Shown here: positions 1 to 5,258 of the stretch, in pieces
Layout of the letters: each line of letters starts with the position of its first letter
How positions within the stretch are numbered: the first letter of the stretch is position 1
NCBI GenBank assembly: GCA_002478575.1
Contig: DLOX01000286.1
Location: 1 to 6,182 of the forward strand
Source: Sphingomonadales bacterium UBA7473
Lineage (GTDB): Bacteria > Pseudomonadota > Alphaproteobacteria > Sphingomonadales > Sphingomonadaceae
Reading direction: 5' to 3'
DNA: 6,182 bases
Program-made: the position numbers and the translations under genes
Notes under the pieces: model-generated
Database searches by the model: none
Told to the model about the DNA's origin: nothing
What the model saw: only the letters and a program-made list of their open reading frames with translations

Positions 1-468
1 GCCGAGCAGACCAACGAACGGTGAGGTCGAACCCACGGTTGCGAGGAAGGACAGACCGGTGCCGAGCTTTGCGTTCACCATGTCTTGGCTGCGACGCAGG
101 CTGGAGTGCATCCACTCATGCTGATCCATTGGATCGGTCAAAAGGCCATGCTCTTTGTCGGCGCGCAGGCCATCATCAACGAGCTGACGATAAGCTGAGT
201 TCTTTTCAAACTTGTTGGCGCCTTCTTCAAGCGAACCTGCGCGCCAGAAATTGGTCACGCCTTCGCTCGACTGCTTCAAAACCTTTGATTGCTCAAAATA
301 TTTGGTGAGCATGATGTACCATGAACCAGCAGACATGATGACCATGATGCCGAAAATCGTCCAAGAGATTGGGCCACCTTCTTCAAGGGCCTGCAAAAGA
401 CCAAATTCGACCTTTGCAGCGGCGGTTCCCGGAGCGGCTGCTGCCGCAATCATCAACGTGTTGAACAT
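1..468 (-). CDS. exbB: ExbB / TolQ / MotA-family proton channel subunit (3' end cut off by window edge)
   Basis: ExbB is the inner-membrane proton channel that works with ExbD and TonB to energise TonB-dependent outer-membrane receptors. The 156 visible residues begin with a short Ala-rich N-terminus. A first membrane segment follows at about residues 33-55 (PISWTIFGIMVIMSAGSWYI), then a cytoplasmic charged stretch at about 57-135. The start of the second membrane segment carries the family motif FLATVGSTSPFVGLLG at 141-156. The usual continuation of that motif and the third membrane segment lie outside the window. The ATG start at 468-466 has a good ribosome site, GAGGGAAG, six bases upstream. 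The gene sits 65 bases behind tonB on the same strand, the usual sphingomonad order, and exbD genes would be expected next. The motif separates it from MotA. TolQ is less likely because of the tonB neighbour. Confidence 0.93.
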   Translation of the reverse strand, partial: MFNTLMIAAAAAPGTAAAKVEFGLLQALEEGGPISWTIFGIMVIMSAGSWYIMLTKYFEQSKVLKQSSEGVTNFWRAGSLEEGANKFEKNSAYRQLVDDGLRADKEHGLLTDPMDQHEWMHSSLRRSQDMVNAKLGTGLSFLATVGSTSPFVGLLG

Positions 469-508
469 ATTTACTTCCCTCTTAATCTTTTCAAACTGGT
501 TAGTTAGA

Positions 509-528
509 AGCCACGGCGAACCGCAGCC
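509..528 (-). other. Possible hairpin between tonB and exbB
   Basis: Read on the minus strand, GGCTGCGG and CCGTGGCT flank a TTCG loop. They can form an eight-pair RNA stem that includes three G-U wobbles. It lies directly after the tonB stop codon and before the exbB ribosome site. No T-run follows, so it is not a standard intrinsic terminator. It could protect or process the mRNA, or set different levels of TonB and ExbB. The call is from base pairing alone and could be chance. Confidence 0.3.
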
Positions 529-533
529 ATGGC

Positions 534-1196
534 TTATTCAGGCAGCACCCAACGGATGCGGTTTGAGTATGTGTCAGACACAGCAGCTCCCGTCGTATCT
601 TTCGCCGGTGTGAAGCGTGCACGACGCGTCACCAAGCGACAGGTTGCTTCGTCTAGCGTGGACGAGCCGCTTGAACTGGTTACCTGACAGCTGGTCACCC
701 GACCATCAGGGCCAACGTCGACACGGAAGCCCGTTGTTCCCTGCTCTTCAGCGCGAATAGCGGATGATGGATAGTCATCGGTCGTCGCCCAGTTTGCGGG
801 ATTGCCCTTCGCCACTGCCTTTTGTGCCTTCACAACCGCTGGAGGTGGCGGAGGTGCAGGCGGCGCTGGGGGAGGAGGAGGCGGTGCCGGTGGCGCAGAC
901 GGCGTAATCACCACTTGCTGCGTATTTTCTGACACAACACTAGATTTCACCACGGGCGGAGGTGCAGTCACCTTCGGCGGCGGCGGGATGTCCAGCTTTT
1001 CAGGGGGTGGAGGTGGCTCCTCGGGCTCGGGCTCTTCCTCAGCAACGTCGAAAGTTTCCAGATCTTTGAAAACTTGCTTCGCCGCGTCATAGGCGAGTCC
1101 GGTAATGAGCGCGTAGCCCATCCCAGCGTGGAGCAAGGCCACCACGCCAAGAGAGACCACCCGTCTGGTGGACATTTCTTGATCAGCATAAGCCAT
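534..1196 (-). CDS. tonB: TonB energy-transducing protein
   Basis: TonB spans the periplasm and passes proton-motive-force energy from ExbB/ExbD to outer-membrane receptors for iron chelates, glycans and similar ligands. In this 220-residue protein an N-terminal anchor lies at about residues 13-34, with a histidine (H23) where TonB proteins carry a functional membrane His. An acidic E/P patch follows (53-60), then a proline-rich stalk (61-120) with runs of 5, 4, 6 and 5 prolines. The C-terminal TonB domain at about 142-220 contains FRVDVGPDGRVTSCQV and RRARFTPAKD. Cysteines C170 and C186 could form a disulfide. The chosen ATG has GGAGGGAGT upstream at 1216-1208, with 11 bases between that element and the start. 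The frame stays open back to 1352, but the extra 52 residues look non-coding and would hide the membrane anchor. Met8 (start at 1175) is a less likely start. exbB follows after 65 bases. Confidence 0.95.
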   Translation of the reverse strand: MAYADQEMSTRRVVSLGVVALLHAGMGYALITGLAYDAAKQVFKDLETFDVAEEEPEPEEPPPPPEKLDIPPPPKVTAPPPVVKSSVVSENTQQVVITPSAPPAPPPPPPAPPAPPPPPAVVKAQKAVAKGNPANWATTDDYPSSAIRAEEQGTTGFRVDVGPDGRVTSCQVTSSSGSSTLDEATCRLVTRRARFTPAKDTTGAAVSDTYSNRIRWVLPE

Positions 1197-1284
1197 TAAC
1201 GAACGACACTCCCTCCATAATCTTACACCACAAGAAGGCTGACAGACTGCCGATTGATTCGCAACCGGAATGACAACCTCGAAC

Positions 1285-1313
1285 CCAGCGATTAGGTTTT
1301 TGTTTACCGCTGG
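1285..1313. repeat. Inverted repeat CCAGCG-N17-CGCTGG upstream of tonB
   Basis: The half sites CCAGCG and CGCTGG are perfect reverse complements separated by 17 bases that include a T-rich stretch. The position, about 90-120 bases upstream of the tonB start, would suit an operator. The spacer is long for a single dimeric regulator and no known consensus fits. Six-base arms of this kind can arise by chance. Confidence 0.25.
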
Positions 1314-1370
1314 CTTCTTCCGCCATCTATCGCCGCGTTCATGTTGACGCAATCGCTTTTGCCGCAGGGT

Positions 1371-1386
1371 GGCGCAGAAAAGCGCC
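1371..1386. other. Short GC hairpin GGCGC-AGAAAA-GCGCC
   Basis: A perfect five-base inverted repeat surrounds a six-base loop. On the plus strand it is followed by CTTTGT, which is too weak a T-run for a confident intrinsic terminator. It lies about 50 bases before the start at 1435, so it could sit in the leader of that gene or be a symmetric protein site. Low confidence. Confidence 0.25.
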
Positions 1387-1434
1387 CTTTGTCATAAGGC
1401 CGTCATTGACCGTTCAGAAAGACCGACTTGACCC

Positions 1435-2301
1435 ATGCGAATGATCTTCACCGCCATTTTGTCCTTAAGCGCGATAGCTGGGCTTTCGAATGGAAAAGCG
1501 CAGGTTTCTGCCAAGAAATCACCGCTTCCTCCCGCACAATCGCAGTTGACCTATGCCGATACGGCTGATCTGGGCCTTGCCGCGCAGCAAGTTTCAGCCA
1601 TCCGAATTCGACAAGCCGTCCGATTGAAAGGGCAGGAAGCATTGACGGTGATTCCCGGTAGGAGACGCTTTTTAGTAACGGCAGAAGTGCTTGCACTGAT
1701 TCGCAGCAAGGAGCCAATCCCGCCGCGAATCAGTTTCATTGTGGATGTCGCGCCGGGCGCAGATGGCAAATTCCCAAAACTGAACAGGGGGGAATGGATC
1801 CTCTTTTCCAATCCAGTCGCGGGTTATCCAACCGAGGTCCGCCTGGTCTCGCCAGATGCTATGATCCCCGCTCTACCTGACCAGCTTGCTCGCGTGCGCG
1901 GGATATTGAAGGATGCAACTGCGGAAGCCGCCCCTCCTGCCATCACGGGCATTGCCTCTGCCTTTCATTCGCGCGGCTCAATCGATGGCGAGGGAGAAAG
2001 CCAAATCTTTCTCGATTCAGTCGGCGGCAAGCCCGTTTCCCTTTCGGTTGTAAGACAAGCCGGAACAGCGCCGACTTGGTCCGTGGCATTGGGAGACGTT
2101 GTTGATCAAGGCGCAGGGCCGCCAGTAAGAGACAGCTTCCTTTGGTATCGTCTTGCTTGCTTCTTGCCACCCAGCCTGCCCGCTTCCTCGTTGGCTGAGA
2201 CTGCGCCTGAATACGCGCCTTTGGCCGCAGCAGATTATAGCTTCATCTTGCAACAATTGGGTCCATGTCGTCGGACTTTAAAGGTCCGCCCCGGAGCCTA
2301 A
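1435..2301 (+). CDS. Uncharacterised, probably exported protein
   Basis: I do not recognise a named family in this 288-residue protein. Residues 1-22 look like a Sec signal peptide: a basic start (MRM), a hydrophobic core (IFTAILSLSAIAGLS), and a plausible cleavage after Ala22 (GKA/Q). The mature part is soluble-looking, with a mixed alpha/beta pattern and no other membrane segment. Notable stretches are RFLVTAEVLALIRSKEPIPP (79-98), ITGIASAFHSRGSIDGEGES (170-189), WSVALGDVVDQGAGPP (215-230) and FLWYRLACFLP (235-245). The only two cysteines are C242 and C278 (QQLGPC), suggesting one periplasmic disulfide. The ribosome site is weak (AGAAAG, 13 bases upstream); Met3 at 1441 is an alternative start. 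Codon use and GC resemble the neighbours. It is divergent from tonB and convergent with the pteridine reductase, sharing four bases at the stop codons. A role in the envelope is inferred only from the signal peptide. Confidence 0.82.
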   Translation: MRMIFTAILSLSAIAGLSNGKAQVSAKKSPLPPAQSQLTYADTADLGLAAQQVSAIRIRQAVRLKGQEALTVIPGRRRFLVTAEVLALIRSKEPIPPRISFIVDVAPGADGKFPKLNRGEWILFSNPVAGYPTEVRLVSPDAMIPALPDQLARVRGILKDATAEAAPPAITGIASAFHSRGSIDGEGESQIFLDSVGGKPVSLSVVRQAGTAPTWSVALGDVVDQGAGPPVRDSFLWYRLACFLPPSLPASSLAETAPEYAPLAAADYSFILQQLGPCRRTLKVRPGA

Positions 2302-3050
2302 GCGCCCAAATGAACAAAGTCTCGATCGAAGCTTTTGAGCGATGCACCGCCATCGACATAGATAATCTGGCCGCTGCTTGCCTGCGCGTTGAGGAGCCAT
2401 AGCACGGCGTCCGCAATATCGTCAGGCTCGGGCAAGCGCTTCAAGGGCATGGCAGCTTCCAGTGCCACCATCTGGGCAGGGCGATAGTCTTCGGTCGGGA
2501 TAGTAAGGCCGGGCGCGACGCCATTGACGCGAATGTGCGGCGCTAGCGTGCGCGCAAGAGTTTCGGTTGCCGCCGCAAGGGCTTGCTTAGACAATGTGTA
2601 GCTCAGCTGGTCGCCTATCGGCTGGCGAATGCGTTGATCCAAAATGTTGATGATACAGCCTTCAGCGCCCTTCAAGGCTCGCGCCATCGAAAGGCCAAGC
2701 ATCACTGGTGTTACCGCATTGGTGATCATTCGATCCACAAGGCCCTTCCCATCAACGCTTTCCCAATCATCATCAATGAAGCGAGAGGCATTATTAACCA
2801 ATGCCGTTGGAGGTGCGCCAAATGCTGCCTGCGCTTCTGCCATCAAAGCCTCACCCGATGAAGCGTTGGACAGATCGGCCACAAAGGCTTTCCATTCAGT
2901 GCCTTGCGCAGCCAGTATCGCGGCCAGATCAGGGTCCGGGTCTTGCGCTTCCCGGCTGTGGAGCGCCAAGGACCAGCCTTCCATTGCCAACCGGGAAGCG
3001 ATGCGAGCACCAAGCCGCCTCATCCCCCCAGTGACAAGTGCAAGCTTCAC
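2298..3050 (-). CDS. folM: SDR-family pteridine reductase, FolM/PTR1-like
   Basis: This 250-residue short-chain dehydrogenase/reductase carries the NADP(H)-binding TGGMRRLG at residues 7-14 and an Arg in HSRE (R33) that favours NADPH. It also has NNAS at 86-89 and the catalytic Y151-x3-K155 (YTLSK). The residue usually Ser in SDR catalytic sites is Asp138 (INILDQR). An Asp here is the mark of pteridine reductases such as PTR1 and of FolM, which reduce dihydromonapterin, dihydrobiopterin or dihydrofolate. The C-terminal IIYVDGGASL is typical of SDRs. The start is GTG (3050-3048), overlapping the folB stop as GTGA, with AGG eight bases upstream. That tight coupling to folB supports a pterin substrate. 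The exact substrate cannot be read from sequence: it may make tetrahydromonapterin or back up dihydrofolate reductase. The TAG stop overlaps the stop of the convergent gene. Confidence 0.85.
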   Translation of the reverse strand: MKLALVTGGMRRLGARIASRLAMEGWSLALHSREAQDPDPDLAAILAAQGTEWKAFVADLSNASSGEALMAEAQAAFGAPPTALVNNASRFIDDDWESVDGKGLVDRMITNAVTPVMLGLSMARALKGAEGCIINILDQRIRQPIGDQLSYTLSKQALAAATETLARTLAPHIRVNGVAPGLTIPTEDYRPAQMVALEAAMPLKRLPEPDDIADAVLWLLNAQASSGQIIYVDGGASLKSFDRDFVHLGA

Positions 3051-3427
3051 CGGCGTGACCTGATCAAGGTGATGCCAATGGATTCACCCGCCTCCGCAAT
3101 CGCAAGTTTGACGATTTTAATCTCGACCTTCAGCACGCGAGGATCGCTGACGAATAAAGTCTCCGCAATATGATCAGCGACCGCTTCGATCAGAACAAAA
3201 TGAACGCCCTGCGGCAAAGCGTCGGTCGCTGCGCGTTTGAGGTCCATATAGTTTTTGGACGCTGACAGTGGCGTATCGGGCGCAAAATGATCGGGGCATT
3301 GCAGTTGCACCCGCATCGAAATGCGAAGTGGCTGCGGCAGATGCGTTTCTTCTGAATAAATGCCGGTCAACACAGGCACTTCAAGAGCACATACCTCTAG
3401 GGTCAAACTGTCAGGTTGGATGGACAT
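3047..3427 (-). CDS. folB: Dihydroneopterin aldolase
   Basis: FolB cleaves 7,8-dihydroneopterin to 6-hydroxymethyl-7,8-dihydropterin and glycolaldehyde, and often also epimerises it to dihydromonapterin, in cytosolic folate synthesis. The 126-residue length fits the family. The N-terminal substrate loop is LTGIYSEETHLPQPL (20-34). Tyr60 (NYMDLKR) and Glu81 in HFVLIEAVADHIAETL match the family's conserved Tyr and pterin-binding Glu. Lys107 (IKIVKLAI) is in the position of the catalytic Lys. Many relatives have Lys-Pro there, whereas this one has Lys-Leu. The end IGITLIRSRR matches the last beta strand. The start ATG has AAGG about ten bases upstream. The stop TGA overlaps the GTG start of the pteridine reductase, so the two should be co-translated. 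Its promoter should lie in 3428-3556, but I see no clear boxes. Confidence 0.92.
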   Translation of the reverse strand: MSIQPDSLTLEVCALEVPVLTGIYSEETHLPQPLRISMRVQLQCPDHFAPDTPLSASKNYMDLKRAATDALPQGVHFVLIEAVADHIAETLFVSDPRVLKVEIKIVKLAIAEAGESIGITLIRSRR

Positions 3428-3556
3428 GGCGGCGGGCCTTAGTCGCGTTTCTTCGTTGGGGGAAGAGCTGTCCGCACGCTTTTCATTTTCAATTCAGGCA
3501 AAGCCCGCTATGCGGCGCGGCTCTTGAACAGGGGTCGAATAAGGGGCGCGGGGCAA
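3428..3556. promoter_or_regulatory. Divergent intergenic region between folB and the GNAT gene
   Basis: These 129 bases separate leftward folB from the rightward four-gene string and should hold promoters for both. I found no convincing -35/-10 pair on either strand. There is an A+T-rich patch near 3479-3495 and the acetyltransferase ribosome site AAGGGG at 3541-3546. Nothing else stands out. Confidence 0.45.
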
Positions 3557-4087
3557 TTGGTCGATTTGGTTCCCATCGGGATGGTGCAACAACAGGCGGT
3601 TGAGCAATTGCTCGACGCGGCCTTTGGCGTGGATCGGCATGGGCGAACTGCTTACCGTATGCGCGAAGGCGTTGCCGTCATTCCCGAACTGAGCTTTGCA
3701 GCGTTGGATCAAGGCCAATTGGTTGGAACGATCCAATGCTGGCCCGTTGCGCTGGAGGAGCCAAACGGCGCGCTGCATCCGCTGACATTGGTTGGTCCTG
3801 TTGCGGTTGACCCAGCCGTCCAACGCGGCGGTATCGGCAAAGCGATGGTCACACATTGTCTGAACGCGAGTGACGCATTGGGTTATGATGCGCTCATGAT
3901 GATAGGCGATCCGGAATATTATGGCCGGTTCTTTGGCTTTGATGCCGAAGCAACAGCGGACTGGACGATTCCGGGACCGGTTGAGCGGCGGCGCTTGCTT
4001 GCGCGGATTGCCCGCCAAGGCGGCTTGCCCCGCGCAGGACGCATCATTCCGCATCTGGCCTTTGCAAGTCTTGGTTTAGCCGCTTAG
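3557..4087 (+). CDS. GNAT-family N-acetyltransferase (YhbS-like)
   Basis: GNAT enzymes transfer the acetyl group of acetyl-CoA to an amine; the acceptor here is unknown. The acetyl-CoA-binding motif A is clear at about residues 81-96 (PVAVDPAVQRGGIGKA, with Q89-R90-G91-G92-I93-G94). It is followed by MMIGDPEYYGRFFGF (114-128), the signature of the YhbS subgroup. The N-terminal DAAFGVDRHGRTAYRMREG is also typical of this subgroup. I chose the TTG at 3557 because AAGGGG lies ten bases upstream, giving 176 residues. The frame is open to another TTG at 3524 (187 residues), which has no ribosome site. ATG 3581 would cut into the N-terminal strand. The next gene starts 11 bases after the stop, so this is likely the first gene of the operon running rightward, although its link to the following genes may be local. 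Confidence 0.88.
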   Translation: MVDLVPIGMVQQQAVEQLLDAAFGVDRHGRTAYRMREGVAVIPELSFAALDQGQLVGTIQCWPVALEEPNGALHPLTLVGPVAVDPAVQRGGIGKAMVTHCLNASDALGYDALMMIGDPEYYGRFFGFDAEATADWTIPGPVERRRLLARIARQGGLPRAGRIIPHLAFASLGLAA

Positions 4088-4098
4088 AGCTTCTGGCC

Positions 4099-4668
4099 AT
4101 GCCTATGGCCGAAACCCCGAAGGATCTGTCTCGCCTCTCGCTTGAGCAATTGGCGAGCCTTGCCGCCGATCATCTATCGCCGCCGCTCGATAAGTGGAAC
4201 CCGCCGCTTACCGGTGATAGTCGCATCCGGATCGCCGCAGATGGCCGATGGTTTCATGATGGCACCGTCATCGGTCGCGAAAACTTGGTGCGGCTTTTCT
4301 CGACGATCCTGCGGCGCGAAGGGGACGGCAGCTACGTGCTAGTGACGCCGGTTGAGAAACAAAGTGTCGACGTCGAAGACTTGCCTTTCCAAGCGGTAGA
4401 AGTGAAATCCCAGGGTACTAGCGAGAACCGCACGCTGGCCTTTCGATTGAATGTGGGGAACATCATCATCGCTGGGCCAGATCATCCCATTCGCTTTGAT
4501 GGCAGTGCTGACGCCCCCCGCCCTGCCCTTTTGGTGCGGCCCGGTATCGAAGCTCGGATATCGCGTGCGCCTTTTTATGAGCTGGTCGAATTGGCTTGCG
4601 AAGAAGCGCCAGACGCGCCGGGGCTGTGGAGCAGCGGCACCTTTTTCTCGATGGCGGCCATTGCATGA
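4099..4668 (+). CDS. DUF1285 domain protein
   Basis: This 189-residue protein matches the DUF1285 family by recognisable blocks. They are IRIAADGRWFHDGTVIGREN (43-62), LVRLFSTILRREGDGSYVLV (63-82), TPVEKQSVDVEDLPFQAVEV (83-102), and LLVRPGIEARISRAPFYELV (144-163). As I recall, crystal structures of family members showed a repeated beta-rich fold with only a suggested signalling or regulatory role, so no biochemical function should be assigned. There is no signal peptide or membrane segment, so it is probably cytosolic. The start is ATG 4099 with ATG 4105 as an alternative, and neither has a strong ribosome site. It begins 11 bases after the acetyltransferase and its TGA overlaps the next ATG (ATGA), indicating translational coupling to the nudix gene. 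This gene, the nudix gene and the CCA enzyme often lie together in alphaproteobacteria. Confidence 0.9.
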   Translation: MPMAETPKDLSRLSLEQLASLAADHLSPPLDKWNPPLTGDSRIRIAADGRWFHDGTVIGRENLVRLFSTILRREGDGSYVLVTPVEKQSVDVEDLPFQAVEVKSQGTSENRTLAFRLNVGNIIIAGPDHPIRFDGSADAPRPALLVRPGIEARISRAPFYELVELACEEAPDAPGLWSSGTFFSMAAIA

Positions 4669-5258
4669 ATTTGATTGATCGTTTGACCAATGCGCTTGAA
4701 CAAAGCCACGCCGCTTCTTCTGACCTTATCGCGGGCGACCGACCCACGTTTGCCGATGATGAGGCCGACCTTGTCGATGCTGCCGTACTTGTCGCTTTCA
4801 CTGATCGCGCGGAGCCCGGCATCATCCTGACCCAGCGGCCGCAAACCATGCGCAAGCACCCGGGCCAAGTCGCTTTTCCCGGCGGGCGGATGGATGCGGA
4901 AGATGAGTCTTTGATCGCTGCGGCGTTGCGGGAGGCAGAAGAGGAGATTGGCCTACCTCCGCATCTTCCACATATCATTGGGCTTGCTGATCAATATCGC
5001 ACGATCACCAACTATCGCGTCACTCCTGTGCTCGCTGTCATCCCGCCCGATTTGGACTTCATCGCCAATGATGGTGAAGTTGAAGCTGTGTTTGAAGTGC
5101 CAGCCCATTTCCTGTTCGATCCCGCCAACCATCAACGGCAGATTGTAATGTGGGAAGGCAAAGAGCGATCTTATCATGAAATGCATTGGGAAGATCGCCG
5201 GATTTGGGGCGCAACCGCCGCAATGATCGTCAACCTGTCACGGCGGCTCGCATGGTGA
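4665..5258 (+). CDS. nudL: CoA pyrophosphatase, NudL-type nudix hydrolase
   Basis: NudL-type enzymes split coenzyme A and its derivatives into phosphopantetheine (or acyl-phosphopantetheine) and 3',5'-ADP, using Mg or Mn. The CoA-specific motif precedes the nudix box: ILTQRPQTMRKHPGQVAFPG (54-73). The nudix box runs G74 to L97 with E81, R89-E90 and E92-E93-E94 as the metal-binding set. It is one residue longer than the canonical GX5EX7REUXEEXGU spacing, as I recall for NudL proteins. The 197-residue length fits. The ATG at 4665 forms an ATGA overlap with the DUF1285 stop; the open frame begins earlier at 4596 but the extension is overlap, not conserved protein. The end LAW overlaps the start of the CCA enzyme. 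The symbol is by family resemblance; substrate preference is untested. Confidence 0.92.
   Translation: MNLIDRLTNALEQSHAASSDLIAGDRPTFADDEADLVDAAVLVAFTDRAEPGIILTQRPQTMRKHPGQVAFPGGRMDAEDESLIAAALREAEEEIGLPPHLPHIIGLADQYRTITNYRVTPVLAVIPPDLDFIANDGEVEAVFEVPAHFLFDPANHQRQIVMWEGKERSYHEMHWEDRRIWGATAAMIVNLSRRLAW

Larger units (their letters stand above)
1197..1434. promoter_or_regulatory. Divergent intergenic region between tonB and the exported-protein gene
   Basis: These 238 bases must hold the promoters for tonB (leftward) and, unless it is leaderless, for the rightward gene at 1435. I could not find a convincing pair of -35/-10 boxes in either direction and saw no clear Fur-type palindrome. What is visible: the tonB ribosome site (1208-1216), an inverted repeat CCAGCG / CGCTGG (1285-1290 and 1308-1313, 17-base spacer), a short GC hairpin (1371-1386), and two copies of TTGACC (1406-1411 and 1428-1433) spaced 22 bases apart just before the start codon at 1435. 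Confidence 0.5.

Noticed and set aside
802..1092. Glycine-rich plus-strand ORF opposite tonB
   Set aside because: It is the antisense of the TonB proline codons (CCN read as NGG), which yields Gly runs automatically. No ribosome site was seen and there is no recognisable domain.
1220..1225. TAAGAT on the minus strand as a tonB -10 box
   Set aside because: Transcription would then start inside the tonB ribosome site (1208-1216), and there is no fitting -35 hexamer.
1197..1352. N-terminal extension of the tonB frame
   Set aside because: The 52 extra residues show no family resemblance and would put a polar region ahead of the membrane anchor. The ATG at 1196 has its own ribosome site.
2272..2288. 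CGGAC-TTTAAAG-GTCCG hairpin at the end of the exported-protein gene
   Set aside because: It lies within the coding sequence, has only five pairs and is not followed by a T-run, so it cannot be called a terminator.
3494..4054. Long minus-strand ORF of 186 codons opposite the acetyltransferase
   Set aside because: The plus-strand frame carries complete GNAT motifs. The antisense frame has no recognisable domain and is a shadow of GC-rich coding sequence.
4466..4978. Minus-strand ORF across the DUF1285 / nudix junction
   Set aside because: It runs opposite two confidently identified, overlapping genes. Its Ser/Ala/Arg-rich composition is typical of an antisense shadow.
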